A stretch of DNA of 64,000 nt from Streptomyces sp. CB02058 (GCF_001905505.1 NZ_LIPG01000005.1:310001-374000); one strand, 5' to 3'. Counted from the stretch's first letter, positions 26,247-35,277 are shown. The notes: generated by a model from the letters alone, not told the origin. Program-made: numbers and translations.

Positions 26247-26591
26247 TCAGGAATCGACGCCGCTCCGGCCGGCGGCGGGCCGCCGCAGTTCCTCGTTGAG
26301 CCGCAGGGCCTCCTCGAGCTGGTCCTCCAGGATCACGATGCGGCAGGCGGCCTCGATCGGAGTGCCCCCGTCCACCAGCTCGCGGGCGCGTGCGGCGATG
26401 CGCAGCTGGTAGCGCGAGTAACGGCGGTGGCCGCCCTCGGAGCGCAGGGGGGTGATCAGGCGGGCTTCACCGATGGCCCGTAGGAATCCCGGCGTGGCAC
26501 CGATCATCTCCGCGGCTCGCCCCATCGTGTAAGCGGGGTAGTCGTCGTCATCGAGACGGTCCGTGGCATGCGACGGAGATTCCGGGGGCAT
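26247..26591 (-). CDS. MerR-type transcriptional regulator (114 aa)
   Basis: ATG 26591 follows AGAGGTG; the longer frame to 26642 was rejected. The winged helix is complete: YTMGRAAEMIGATPGFLRAI, then GHRRYSRYQLRIAARARELV, followed by a short helical tail (ILEDQLEEALRLNEELRR) and no metal-binding cysteines. It lies upstream of the cold shock gene in the same direction, so it may sense stress or act as a small developmental regulator. Confidence 0.85.
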   Translation of the reverse strand: MPPESPSHATDRLDDDDYPAYTMGRAAEMIGATPGFLRAIGEARLITPLRSEGGHRRYSRYQLRIAARARELVDGGTPIEAACRIVILEDQLEEALRLNEELRRPAAGRSGVDS

Positions 26592-26833
26592 CTGCACCTC
26601 TTCTGCTGTGCACCGGACCACCGATATGGCCTGGCTGCACAAGAAACCCTAGGCGTACGGGTAGGTCATGTCTATCGCCGCCGGAACAGGTTTCCTCCGG
26701 CCCCGGCGTCCATGGCGCGCCCCTCGCGCCGGGCGCCCGCCGGAAGAAGCCGTCCGTAGCCGCATGATCACCCCAACAGGGCTGACCGGTGGGTCAGTTG
26801 TCGGCAGACCTGGGAACGGTCATACTGCTCCCG

Positions 26834-26869
26834 GTAGCCCTTCACGCATCCCCCGTCGTGAAGGGCTAC
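26834..26869. other. Isolated perfect hairpin in the gap 26592-27066
   Basis: GTAGCCCTTCACG (26834-26846) is exactly complementary to CGTGAAGGGCTAC (26857-26869) with a 10-nt loop. The 475-bp gap contains no convincing gene; it also has the palindrome CTGACCGGTGGGTCAG at 26782-26797. The hairpin is not next to a gene end, so it may end a small RNA or act as an attenuator for the small gene at 27067. Confidence 0.45.
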
Positions 26870-27066
26870 TTCACGTGCGCCCCCGGCGCCTCGCGCGGCC
26901 TCGCACGCCCCCTGGGCCCTCGGCGCGCACCGCCCCGGCCCGCCACCGACCGTCCGGGTACCGGCGGGCCTCCCGGACCGGCGGCCCCGGCCCCGATTGC
27001 GAACCCGTCCCGGAGCCGGTTACGTGGACGAGGGGCGGCTCAGCGACATAACCGGGAGGCACTCGG

Positions 27067-27282
27067 ATGCCCAGGACACCCACGAATTCCAAGGCCGGGC
27101 TGCTCCTGAGCCTGGGCGGCAGCGCCGTCGCCGTCGCCCGCACCGTGAAGCAGCTGCGCAGGACCAGGGGCACCCAGGACAAGCTGACCACGGCGAACAC
27201 CGTGGCGGGACTGCTGCCCCTGATCACGTCCGCCCTGCTCGTCCTGCGCAGGCTGCGCGGACGCTCCAAGCAGCGGGCCTGA
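27067..27282 (+). CDS. Small hydrophobic/basic hypothetical protein (71 aa)
   Basis: ATG 27067 has GGGAGG at 27054-27059. The protein has one clear hydrophobic helix (NTVAGLLPLITSALLVL) between basic segments rich in Arg and Lys, and a milder N-terminal one (GLLLSLGGSAVAVA). No family is recognised. It may be a membrane-associated small protein. Confidence 0.65.
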   Translation: MPRTPTNSKAGLLLSLGGSAVAVARTVKQLRRTRGTQDKLTTANTVAGLLPLITSALLVLRRLRGRSKQRA

Positions 27283-27381
27283 CGCCGACGCGGGGCAGCG
27301 CTGTCCGCCACCCGGCGCGCGGGGCAGCGGGTCCGGTGCCGGCGCTCCGGGCGCCTGGGACCGACGCCCCCGGGACCGGGC

Positions 27382-27804
27382 TCAGGGGGCGGTGTCGGCC
27401 GCGCCCGTCCGTATCCGCCCGTCGAGCCGCTCCAGCACCCGGGCGCGCAGCAGCTCGTACTCCTCGCGGAGCCGCACGATCTCGGCCGGGCGCTCGATCA
27501 CCACGCCCCCGGAGACGATCTCGTGCGCGGCGAACTGCTCGCGCGTCAGGTCGATCTCCGTCCCCGGGCCCAGCCTGTTCCACCAGTGGTAGTCGACGCG
27601 CTCGCCGTCGACCCGCACCTCGCCCCGGATCAGCTCGCCGCCCAGCAGGTCGTTGACCACCAGGGCGGTGACGCCGCACTGGTCCCTGGCCGGATTCCCT
27701 GGACTCCACCGCGGCCGGTGCGTGGGCGTGGTGGTGTCCGCGCCCCAGCTGCCGCGGACGGCGGCCTCGATGTCGGTGAGCAGCAGAGGTTCCATGCCGT
27801 GCAT
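27382..27804 (-). CDS. YunG-like protein (140 aa)
   Basis: Shows the pattern I associate with YunG-like proteins: LTDIEAAVRGSWGADTTTP near the start, CGVTALVVNDLLGGELIRGE in the middle and YHWWNRLGPGTEIDLTREQF. The central Cys and the two HW-region residues could make a Cys/His active site as in papain-like folds, but this is speculation. ATG 27804 and ATG 27795 are both possible starts. Function unknown. Confidence 0.75.
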   Translation of the reverse strand: MHGMEPLLLTDIEAAVRGSWGADTTTPTHRPRWSPGNPARDQCGVTALVVNDLLGGELIRGEVRVDGERVDYHWWNRLGPGTEIDLTREQFAAHEIVSGGVVIERPAEIVRLREEYELLRARVLERLDGRIRTGAADTAP

Positions 27805-27847
27805 CGTCGCACCCGCCACTGACAACGCCCCCGCCGGACGGCGGCGT

Positions 27848-29542
27848 TCAGTAACCCCGGCTCCTGGACACGAGCACCGCGATGTCGTCCTCGGCCGTGT
27901 CCGCGAAGCGGTCGACGACCTCCGCGAGCAGGTCCTCGAGCCGTCCGCTCGCCGGGAGCGTGAGCTGCGTGAGCCGGTCGATCGACGCCTCGATGTCCTC
28001 ACCCCTGCGCTCGACGAGCCCATCGGTGTACATGAAGAGCACCGTCCCCGGACCGCACGGCAGCACGGTCGTCACGTACCCGCCGAAGCCCGTGCCCAGC
28101 GGAGGCCCCACCGGCATTCTCGCCACCCGCGCTCCCGGCGCCCCGGGGTCGATGAACGCCGGCGGCGGATGGCCCGCGCTGGCCACCTCGCAGACCCCCT
28201 CACGGCGGTCGACCACCGCGACCAGACAGGTCGCCGCCCGGTCGAGGCCCGACTGTTCGACCGCCCGGTCGAGCCGCTCCAGGATGCGGTGCGGCGGCTG
28301 GTCGTCCTCGGCCATGATGCGCAGCATCGAGCGGTAGTTGCTCATGGCGACGGCGGCCTCGACCCCGTGGCCCATCACGTCGCCCATCACCTTGAGATGG
28401 CGTCCGCCCTGGAGGGGGATGGCGTCGAACCAGTCGCCGCCCACCAACGCCCCCTCGCCCGCGGGCAGGTAGAGCGACGCGATCTCGATGCCCGTGTTGG
28501 GCAGGCGGGGCTCGGAGAGCAGGGAGCGCTGGAGTTCCAGGGCTACCCGGTGCTCGTGCGCGTAGCGGTGGGCGTGGTCCACGTCGACGGCGGCGCGCCC
28601 CGCGAGGGTGCGGGCGACGACGACGTCCAGTCCTTCGGCGAAGGGCGGTGAGTCCCCGGCCCGCAGCAGGCTGAGCGCCCCCAGCGGACGCCCGCGCGCG
28701 GTGAGCGGCACCGCGACGGCCGAGTGCAGGCCGACGGCCCGGTAGGCGGCGACGCGGTCGGGGTTGGGCGCCTCGCGGCCGAGCTGTTCGTCGCCCGCGA
28801 AATTCACGATCACCGGGCGGTCCTCGGCCAGGCAGCGGGGCACCGCCGCGTCCTCCTGGTAGTCGATGTCCGTACCCGCCCCGCCGAACCTGGCCAGGGC
28901 CTCGGCGAGTTGCGGGACCGCCGCGACGCCGCTCCGCCGCAGTCGCAGCACCCCGGCCGGCGGTTCGCGCCACCCGTGCCCGTCGTGCTGCGGGATCACC
29001 TCGACGACCGCCGCGTCCGCCATCGCGGGCACCACGAACTCCGCGAGTTCCTGACAGGTGATCTCCGCGTCGAGCGTCGTACCGATGCTGGAGGCGGCGT
29101 TGTCGAGGAGTGCCAGATAGCTCCTGGCCCGGCGCAGCTCCTCGCGCTGGCTCTGGGTGGCGGTGACCTCCTGGCCGATCACGACCAGGCCCCGCACGCG
29201 CCCGTTCTCCTCCACACGGTGCAGGCCGACCCGCCAGTACCGGCGTGCGATCAAGGTCTCCACCCAGGTCCGACCGCTGGTGGTGACCTCGCGGGGCTGC
29301 CCGTCGGCCAGCACCTGGCGCATGACGTCCGTGTGGAGGTCCATGTCCGGCAGCACCTCGGTGACCGACCTGCCCAGGTGGGCGGCGGCCGGCACTCCGT
29401 TGAGCCGTTCGAGTGCCGGATTCACGTAGACGTAGCGCAGCTCCGTGTCGAGGACCGCCACCCCCGCCGGGCTGCTGCCCATCACCGCGGCCAGCATCGA
29501 CACGTCGAAGGGCGACGGGTCTGCGTGCTCTTCGGCCTGCAA
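27848..29542 (-). CDS. PAS-GAF-PP2C (SpoIIE-type) serine/threonine phosphatase (564 aa)
   Basis: Signal-responsive phosphatase of the RsbU/SpoIIE group, widespread in Streptomyces for controlling anti-sigma factor antagonists. A PAS domain (about 10-125; SPAGVAVLDTELRYVYVNPA), a GAF domain (about 160-320; TAVAVPLTARGRPLGALSLL-like) and a PP2C domain (about 335-564) are seen. The metal-binding acidic residues are in GGDWFDAI, MGDVMGHG, YTDGLVE and DDIAVLV. TTG 29542 is preferred because GGAGG lies 5 nt upstream; GTG 29584 would add 14 residues. No kinase domain is attached. Confidence 0.88.
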   Translation of the reverse strand: MQAEEHADPSPFDVSMLAAVMGSSPAGVAVLDTELRYVYVNPALERLNGVPAAAHLGRSVTEVLPDMDLHTDVMRQVLADGQPREVTTSGRTWVETLIARRYWRVGLHRVEENGRVRGLVVIGQEVTATQSQREELRRARSYLALLDNAASSIGTTLDAEITCQELAEFVVPAMADAAVVEVIPQHDGHGWREPPAGVLRLRRSGVAAVPQLAEALARFGGAGTDIDYQEDAAVPRCLAEDRPVIVNFAGDEQLGREAPNPDRVAAYRAVGLHSAVAVPLTARGRPLGALSLLRAGDSPPFAEGLDVVVARTLAGRAAVDVDHAHRYAHEHRVALELQRSLLSEPRLPNTGIEIASLYLPAGEGALVGGDWFDAIPLQGGRHLKVMGDVMGHGVEAAVAMSNYRSMLRIMAEDDQPPHRILERLDRAVEQSGLDRAATCLVAVVDRREGVCEVASAGHPPPAFIDPGAPGARVARMPVGPPLGTGFGGYVTTVLPCGPGTVLFMYTDGLVERRGEDIEASIDRLTQLTLPASGRLEDLLAEVVDRFADTAEDDIAVLVSRSRGY

Positions 29543-29616
29543 CGGAGCCTCCAGAGGGTTGCGCGCCCGGCACGGCCGGGGCACCGGCCCTCATCCGCCG
29601 CCGGGCGCCCGGCCCC

Positions 29617-30360
29617 TCATCGTCTGCCGCCCCGCGCCGCTCCGCATCTCCGCGGCGCGGGCGCTCCGGCGTCCAGTCCGTCCAGCGACAGCGTCCCCTC
29701 GGACGCCGCGGCGCCGGGCGGCAGCCCGAAGGCCGCCTCGACCCGCTTCGGCACCGGGGTGAGGCCCAGCAGCCCCGTCACGAGCAGTCCCGCCAGGTGG
29801 TGCCAGGCGGGTGCCCGGCGGATCATCGCGTGGTCGCTGCCCGGGATCGTCACCAGGCAGGTACGGGCGCCCGCGCGGCGCGCCCTGGCCGTGAGCGACT
29901 GGGAGGCCAGGGGGCTCGTCACCCGGTCCCTGGTGCTGTGCAGCAGGACCACGTCACGCCCCGCCAACTGCGTCACCGGGTCGCCCGGCGGACACCACGG
30001 GGCGAGGCCCACCACCGAGCGGACCAGTGGGTGCCCGGCGGCGTGGAGTGCGGCACGGGCGCCCATGGAGTGCCCGAGGAGGACCACGGGGATGTCCCCC
30101 GCCTCGCGCCGCAGGTCGTCCAGCACCCGTAAGGCGTCGTGCAGCGGGTCCTTGCGGGCGCCGTTCCAGCCGCGGTGCGTGTAGCGGACGCGCTGCACCC
30201 GCACCCCGGAGTCTCCGCGCACCGCGCGGGCCACGACGCGCGAGACGGGCAGCATCCGCAGGCCCGGCAGGTTCATCGCACCCGGCGCCGGCGCCGCCAT
30301 GCCCGTCTCGTAGCCGCCGTGGAGGATGAGCACCGCTGCCGACGGCGGTCGTTCGGCCAC
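29617..30360 (-). CDS. Alpha/beta hydrolase (247 aa)
   Basis: GTG 30360 is chosen because GGGAGG lies 5 nt upstream; the frame extends to 30408 without a site. Serine hydrolase fold with nucleophile elbow GHSMGAR, acidic residue in HSTRDRV and His in GSDHAM; LILHGGYETG supplies the oxyanion region. The substrate is unknown. It is divergent from the peroxiredoxin gene. Confidence 0.85.
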   Translation of the reverse strand: MAERPPSAAVLILHGGYETGMAAPAPGAMNLPGLRMLPVSRVVARAVRGDSGVRVQRVRYTHRGWNGARKDPLHDALRVLDDLRREAGDIPVVLLGHSMGARAALHAAGHPLVRSVVGLAPWCPPGDPVTQLAGRDVVLLHSTRDRVTSPLASQSLTARARRAGARTCLVTIPGSDHAMIRRAPAWHHLAGLLVTGLLGLTPVPKRVEAAFGLPPGAAASEGTLSLDGLDAGAPAPRRCGAARGGRR

Positions 30361-30517
30361 ACGTACCTCCCGATCGGAATGCGGAGCCGTTGCCCCGCTC
30401 ACCCCCATATTCGGTGCCGAAGACCCTACGGATGGGTCGAACGTGTCGATGAGTGGAAAGTGCCGTTCACTGTACGAGGCACGAATTCATCCGTACGCGA
30501 CCCAAGGAGGCGCCGAC

Positions 30518-31003
30518 ATGGCGTCAGGACCCCAGATCGGTTCGCCCGCACCGGACTTCACCCTCCCCGGCGGCGCACTCTCCGACGACACCTTCGACCG
30601 GCGCGACTACACGCTCTCCGCCGCGCGCGGCCGGAGTGTCGTGCTCGCCTTCTATCCCGGCGACAACACGGCCGTCTGCACCAAGCAGCTCTGCTCGTAC
30701 TCCTCGGGCTTCGAGACCTTCGAGGGCCTCGACGCCGAGGTCTGGGGAATCAGTCCACAGGGTGTGGACAGTCATGAGTCCTTCGCCCGGGGGTTCGGCC
30801 TGCGCATGCCGCTCCTGGCCGACACGGGGCGCGAGACCGCCCGGGCCTACGGGGTCACCGCGCCCGGCATCGGCGTACGCCGCTCGGTCTTCCTGATCGG
30901 TCCGGACGGTGTGCTGCGGTGGAAGCACGTCGCCCTGCTCGGCGCCACGTTCCAGTCGCTCGACACGCTTGCCGAGCAGCTTTCCGGCATCAAAACCCCG
31001 TAG
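30518..31003 (+). CDS. Peroxiredoxin of the AhpC/TSA (Bcp-like) family (161 aa)
   Basis: ATG 30518 has AAGGAGG at 30504-30510. Thioredoxin-fold peroxidase that reduces peroxides. Motif FYPGDNTAVCTKQLC carries the peroxidatic Cys (TAVC) and a second Cys five residues on, as in atypical 2-Cys Bcp enzymes. It ends 105 bp before the NfeD-like gene, and the 17-bp palindrome described below follows its stop. Confidence 0.9.
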   Translation: MASGPQIGSPAPDFTLPGGALSDDTFDRRDYTLSAARGRSVVLAFYPGDNTAVCTKQLCSYSSGFETFEGLDAEVWGISPQGVDSHESFARGFGLRMPLLADTGRETARAYGVTAPGIGVRRSVFLIGPDGVLRWKHVALLGATFQSLDTLAEQLSGIKTP

Positions 31004-31006
31004 AAA

Positions 31007-31023
31007 CTGCCGGACTCCGGCAG
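31007..31023. promoter_or_regulatory. 17-bp palindrome upstream of NfeD-like/flotillin locus 1
   Basis: CTGCCGGACTCCGGCAG: 8-bp perfect arms around one base. It is identical, except for the central base, to the palindrome at 40682-40698 upstream of the second flotillin locus. The 1-nt centre makes it unlikely to be a terminator. A TTCAGC block follows at 31052-31057. Likely operator. Confidence 0.6.
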
Positions 31024-31108
31024 TACCCGTCGAGGGCGGCGTATGGGACCATTCAGCCAGTTCGACAGAAACATTTCGGGGGACTGCGAACACCGGGGGA
31101 GTGATCGC

Positions 31109-31630
31109 GTGACCATATTTCTCGGTCTCGGCATTGCGGGAATCGTCCTTCTCGTCCTCTCTCTGATCTTCGACGGCATTCTCGAAGGGCTCCTCGGCGA
31201 TGCGCTGGGCGGGCTGCTGAACGGTTTCTTCGACGGCCTGCTCTCGCTGCCCGTCATCGCGGGCTTCGTGTCCATGCTCGGCTTCGGCGGCGCGATCGTC
31301 CTCGGCACGACGGGCGCCGCCACGCCGGTCGCCCTCGCGGCGGGGGCCGGGGCGGGGATCGTCGCGGCCTGGCTGACCTGGAAGTTCAGCAAGGCCCTGA
31401 TGCGGGATCAGACCACCGCCACCCCGCGCGGCGAGGACCTCGTCGGCACCTCGGGATCGGTCGTCACACCGATCCCCGCCGACGGTTACGGCGAGGTCCT
31501 GCTCCGGCTCGCGGGCCAGACGGTCAAGTTCGCCGCGAAGAGCGCCGTCCCGGTCGAACGCGGCGCCGAGGTCTGGGTCGAGGCCACGCTCTCGACCACC
31601 TCGGTCACGGTCCGCCCCGTCGAGCGCTGA
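31109..31630 (+). CDS. NfeD-like membrane protein (173 aa), flotillin partner
   Basis: GTG 31109 has GGGGGAG 7 nt upstream (31095-31101). Two to three hydrophobic segments at about 1-90 (IFLGLGIAGIVLLVLSLIF; GFVSMLGFGGAIVLGTTGAA) are followed by a soluble C-terminal beta domain (GTSGSVVTPIPADGYGEVLL) of NfeD/OB type. NfeD proteins are usually encoded beside flotillins and shape membrane microdomains with them; the flotillin follows by 84 bp. Confidence 0.85.
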   Translation: MTIFLGLGIAGIVLLVLSLIFDGILEGLLGDALGGLLNGFFDGLLSLPVIAGFVSMLGFGGAIVLGTTGAATPVALAAGAGAGIVAAWLTWKFSKALMRDQTTATPRGEDLVGTSGSVVTPIPADGYGEVLLRLAGQTVKFAAKSAVPVERGAEVWVEATLSTTSVTVRPVER

Positions 31631-31714
31631 CCACCACCGAGCCACACGCCTGTCCGAAGTCCGTACAGCCGAGAACACTGCCGTCCCGTCGGGAGGGCAG
31701 GGGGGACACCTCTC

Positions 31715-33148
31715 ATGAGTCCAGTAGTGATCGCCGTCATCGGCATCGTCGTCCTTGTCGTGCTCCTGGCCCTCGCCGTGATCACCCGGTACAAGGTCGC
31801 GGGCCCCAGCCAGGCCTTCATCATCACGGGCCGCCGCGGCAAGAAGTCCGTCGACCCGGTGACGGGCCGCACCAGCATCGACAACAGCGGCCAGAAGGTC
31901 GTCGTCGGCGGCGGCGTCTTCGTCGTGCCCTTCGTCCAGCAGAAGTTCACGCTGGACCTCTCCAGCCGTCACATCCCCGTCGCCGTACGCGGTGCCGTCA
32001 CCCTGCGCGGGGTGAAGTCCAACCTCGAAGGCGTCGCGATCGTCAAGGTCGGCGGCAGCGAGGACGCCATCCGCGCCGCGGCCCAGCGCTTCCTCCAGCA
32101 GCAGAACGGCATCGTCGGCTTCACCCAGGAAGTGCTCTCCGGCGCGCTGCGCGCCATCGTCGGACGCATGTCGGTCGAGGACATCATCCGCGACCGCGCC
32201 GCCTTCGCCGGCCAGGTCGCCGAGGAGGCCGAGGCCAGCCTCTCCGGCCAGGGCCTCATCCTGGACGCCTTCCAGATCCAGGACATCACCACCGAGGGCT
32301 CCTACCTGGAGGACCTGGGCCGCCCCGAGGCCGCCCGCGCCAAGCAGGAGGCCGACATCGCCGAGGCCATCGCCCGGCGCGCCTCCGAGCAGGCACGGCT
32401 GAAGGCGGCCGAGGAGATCGCCATCGCCGAGCGGACGTTCTACCTCAAGCAGGCCGAGATCAAGGCCGAGACCGAAGCCGCCGCCGCCAAGGCCAACGCG
32501 GCCGGCCCGCTCGCCGAGGCAGCCCGCCAGCAGGAGGTCCTCGCCGAGCAGGAGAAGGTGGCCCAGCGCCAGGCCGCCCTGACCGACCGTGAGCTCGACA
32601 CCAAGGTCCGCAAGCCCGCCGACGCCGCCCGCTACCGCGCGGAGCAGGAGGCCGAGGCCCGCCGTATCGCCCAGGTCAAGGAGGCCGAGGCGGACGCGGA
32701 GCGCTCCCGACTGACCGGTCAGGGTGAGAAGCTCCACCGCTCGGCCCTCGCCGACGCCGTACGCATCGAGGGCGAGTCCGAGGCCGCCGCCATCGCCGCG
32801 AAGGGCTCCGCCGAGGCCGAGGCCATGCAGAAGAAGGCCGACGCCTTCAAGCAGTACGGCGACGCGGCCGTCCTCCAGATGCTGGTCGAGGTGCTCCCGC
32901 AGGTCGTCGCCAAGGCGTCCGAGCCGCTGAGCGCCATCGACAAGCTGACGGTCATCTCCACGGACGGCGCCACGCAGTTGTCCCGCACGGTCACGGACAA
33001 CGTCACCCAGGGCCTGGAACTCCTCAGCTCCACCACGGGCGTCGACCTGGCCGCCCTGCTCCAGAACCTCCAGGCCAAGGCAGGCACGACCGCCCCGGCG
33101 GTCCCCGCCCCCTCGGCCAACGGCGAGAAGATCGAGATCAAGGACTGA
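31715..33148 (+). CDS. floT: Flotillin-like SPFH protein 1 (477 aa)
   Basis: An N-terminal membrane anchor (VVIAVIGIVVLVVLLALAVI) is followed by an SPFH/band-7 domain to about residue 180, then a long Ala/Glu-rich coiled coil (about 195-380) and a C-terminal oligomerisation part. This matches bacterial FloT/YuaG, which scaffolds functional membrane microdomains. It is paralogous in plan, though different in length, to the flotillin at 41630. A hairpin follows. Confidence 0.92.
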   Translation: MSPVVIAVIGIVVLVVLLALAVITRYKVAGPSQAFIITGRRGKKSVDPVTGRTSIDNSGQKVVVGGGVFVVPFVQQKFTLDLSSRHIPVAVRGAVTLRGVKSNLEGVAIVKVGGSEDAIRAAAQRFLQQQNGIVGFTQEVLSGALRAIVGRMSVEDIIRDRAAFAGQVAEEAEASLSGQGLILDAFQIQDITTEGSYLEDLGRPEAARAKQEADIAEAIARRASEQARLKAAEEIAIAERTFYLKQAEIKAETEAAAAKANAAGPLAEAARQQEVLAEQEKVAQRQAALTDRELDTKVRKPADAARYRAEQEAEARRIAQVKEAEADAERSRLTGQGEKLHRSALADAVRIEGESEAAAIAAKGSAEAEAMQKKADAFKQYGDAAVLQMLVEVLPQVVAKASEPLSAIDKLTVISTDGATQLSRTVTDNVTQGLELLSSTTGVDLAALLQNLQAKAGTTAPAVPAPSANGEKIEIKD

Positions 33149-33176
33149 CCCCGCCGCTCCCCCGTCCCCTCTCCCT

Positions 33177-33210
33177 GTGCCCGGCCGCCATCACCTCACC
33201 GGCCGGGCAC
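33177..33210. terminator. Terminator between flotillin 1 and HTH gene
   Basis: GTGCCCGGCCG and CGGCCGGGCAC form a perfect 11-bp stem with a 12-nt loop. The right arm overlaps the last codons of the convergent HTH gene, so it can end transcription both ways. Confidence 0.75.
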
Positions 33211-34320
33211 AGTCACGTCCGGGCGCGCGGGTGCCGCGTCTCCCGTCCCTCCGGCGTCTGCCGTTGCCGCCGCTGCTGCCTCTGCGGCCCGGACGGCGGC
33301 GAACTTCTCCCGCCAGGGCGTACGGGCGTACGGATCACCGTCGTCCTCGTAACGCGCCACCTCCGCCTCCGCCTCCGAGGCGAGCTGGGCGGCCCGCTTG
33401 CCCTCCCACACCAGCCACGCCGCCTCCCGACGACAGGGCCCGCACAGCGTCTCGCCGTCGTCACCGGGCCCCGGCCGGAAGAGATGCTCGTCCACGTCCC
33501 CGCGTCCTGCGCAGGTCACCAACGGGCTTACAGAGAGGACTGGTTCGGGAGAGGGCGGGGGCGTGGGCGTGGGCGCGTACGTGGGCGTGGGCGCCTCGGG
33601 CAGCTTCTGTACGAGTCTGTGCCGCAGGAACCCGACGGCCGACCGCACCCCGTCCACCGGCAGGTCGCCGGCCAGCACCCTGCGCATCTCGGCCGCCGTG
33701 ACACCCCGCCGCAGCCACACCACGGCGAGCTTCACCAGCTTCCGGGCCTCCGCCACCCCCAGGTGCAGCGACCGGTGGACGTGCCGCAGCGACAGCAGCA
33801 CCCGCTCGGCCTCGGCGTCCTCAGGCTCCGGAGCGGGCAACTCCGCCTCCTGCGGCGCCGGTTCGGTGGGTGGGTGGGAAGAGTTCTTCCCCAGTTCTTC
33901 GTCTACCGGTGTGTAGCCACCGACAACCCGGCCCCCCGGCTGTCCGACCGTCGGATTCCGCTCACCCGGAGACACGGCGACCGGCGCCGGGCTCCCGTCG
34001 CGGAACCGCCGGGCCTCGTCCGGACCGAGGGCCACATTGGCGAGGAGCTGCTCGGTGGTCCAGAACCCCCGCCCGCCCTGCTGCCGCCACTCGTACAGGT
34101 ACCCGTGCGCGACCAGCAGCTGCTTGGCCTTCTGATAGGCCCGCCCGGTGATCCCGAGGGCCCGCGCATGCTCGCTGAGGGCCACACCACGGCGCTCGGC
34201 GGGAAGCCCCTGCACATAGAGGAGGAGGATCTTCGCGTCACTGCTCAGACGCTGATTGCGGACCAACTCGTTCGCGGCCTTCGTATAGCCGCGAGAGGGC
34301 GCGATAGCATGCCAAAGCAT
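33196..34320 (-). CDS. Helix-turn-helix domain protein, Streptomyces-specific (374 aa)
   Basis: ATG 34320 follows AAGGAG and fits the conserved start MLWHAIAPSRGYTKAANELV. The N-terminal 110 residues form a winged-helix/DnaD-like DNA-binding region (KILLLYVQGLP; EHARALGITGRAYQKAKQLL). A Pro/Glu-rich linker follows, then a helical region (VAEARKLVKLAVVWLRRGV) and a short Cys pair (LVTCAGRG, TLCGPCRREA) that may bind metal. Homologous proteins are common in Streptomyces and their function is not known to me. Confidence 0.8.
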   Translation of the reverse strand: MLWHAIAPSRGYTKAANELVRNQRLSSDAKILLLYVQGLPAERRGVALSEHARALGITGRAYQKAKQLLVAHGYLYEWRQQGGRGFWTTEQLLANVALGPDEARRFRDGSPAPVAVSPGERNPTVGQPGGRVVGGYTPVDEELGKNSSHPPTEPAPQEAELPAPEPEDAEAERVLLSLRHVHRSLHLGVAEARKLVKLAVVWLRRGVTAAEMRRVLAGDLPVDGVRSAVGFLRHRLVQKLPEAPTPTYAPTPTPPPSPEPVLSVSPLVTCAGRGDVDEHLFRPGPGDDGETLCGPCRREAAWLVWEGKRAAQLASEAEAEVARYEDDGDPYARTPWREKFAAVRAAEAAAAATADAGGTGDAAPARPDVTVPGR

Positions 34321-34414
34321 CCCGGTGGACTCCTTCGAAGTCACTGGCGGTGAAGGTCCTCGGGCTGTGCTCCTACACACGTCCGGGGACCGCGCCATGT
34401 GCGCACGTGCACAC

Positions 34415-34436
34415 AGCGTGATGACGCGATCACGCT
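34415..34436. promoter_or_regulatory. Palindrome in divergent promoter region
   Basis: Arms AGCGTGAT and ATCACGCT, 6 bp apart, in the 213-bp gap between the HTH gene and the amidotransferase gene. Two further near-palindromic elements, GTGCGCAC and GTGCAC, lie just left of it. It may be an operator for the HTH protein itself. Confidence 0.4.
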
Positions 34437-34533
34437 ACCGCAGGCGAACCCCCGCACCTGACCTACGGCGTGACGTTCACACCTGGGAGTGACCGGGGCA
34501 TATTCCGGTCGTGGACGACGGCAGGAGCAGCCC

Positions 34534-35277
34534 ATGAGCGTCAACGGCACGACGGCCACGGCACTGGCGGTCCAGCACCAGCCCGGCGGCGGGCTGGGCC
34601 GGTGGGCGGAGTGGCTGGCGGAGCGTGGGGTGACGCCCCGCGTGGTCCACGCCTACGAGGGCGAACCCCTCCCGGACCGGCTGGAACACTCGGCCCTCAT
34701 CGTCCTCGGCGGCGCCTACCTGCCCGACGACGACGTCAACGCGCCCTGGCTGGCGGCGACTCGGAAGCTCGTGCGCCAAGCCCTCGCCGAGGAGACACCG
34801 ATGTTCGGCATCTGTCTCGGCGGCCAGATGCTCGCCCAGGTCGCCGGGGGCGAGGTGCACGGGAACCACGGGACGCCCGAATTCGGCAGCACCCGGCTCA
34901 GCCTGCGCCCCGAGGCCGCCACGGACCCGGTGTTCCAGGACCTGCCCGCGCACCCTGTGGCCATCGAGAACCACGTCGACGCCATCACCGCGCTCCCTGG
35001 CGGCGCCCACTGGCTGGTCCACAGCGAACACTGTCCTTACCAGGGCTTCCGCGTCGGTTCCGCGGCATGGGGTGTGCAGTTCCACCCCGAGACGACGGCC
35101 GAGCGCATCCTCGGCTGGAACCGCGACCGGCTGGACCGCCACGGCGCCCCCGCTCCGGAGACGCTGCACGCTCGGGCCCTGCGGGACGAACCGGCGGCCA
35201 TCGGCAGCTGGCGCACAGTCGCCCACCGCTTCGCCGACGTGGTGACCGCGACGGCTGGGCGGGCGGACCTGCGGTAG
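34534..35277 (+). CDS. Class I glutamine amidotransferase-like protein (247 aa)
   Basis: ATG 34534 has AGGAG upstream. The catalytic triad of class I amidotransferases is present: Cys in FGICLGGQML, and His and Glu in GVQFHPETT. The enzyme may release ammonia from glutamine for an unknown partner or hydrolyse gamma-glutamyl bonds of small substrates (PuuD-like). No partner gene is adjacent. Confidence 0.85.
   Translation: MSVNGTTATALAVQHQPGGGLGRWAEWLAERGVTPRVVHAYEGEPLPDRLEHSALIVLGGAYLPDDDVNAPWLAATRKLVRQALAEETPMFGICLGGQMLAQVAGGEVHGNHGTPEFGSTRLSLRPEAATDPVFQDLPAHPVAIENHVDAITALPGGAHWLVHSEHCPYQGFRVGSAAWGVQFHPETTAERILGWNRDRLDRHGAPAPETLHARALRDEPAAIGSWRTVAHRFADVVTATAGRADLR

Noticed and set aside
31007..31023. 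Terminator of the peroxiredoxin gene
   Set aside because: The palindrome has a 1-nt centre and no T-run, and the same element recurs upstream of the second flotillin operon.
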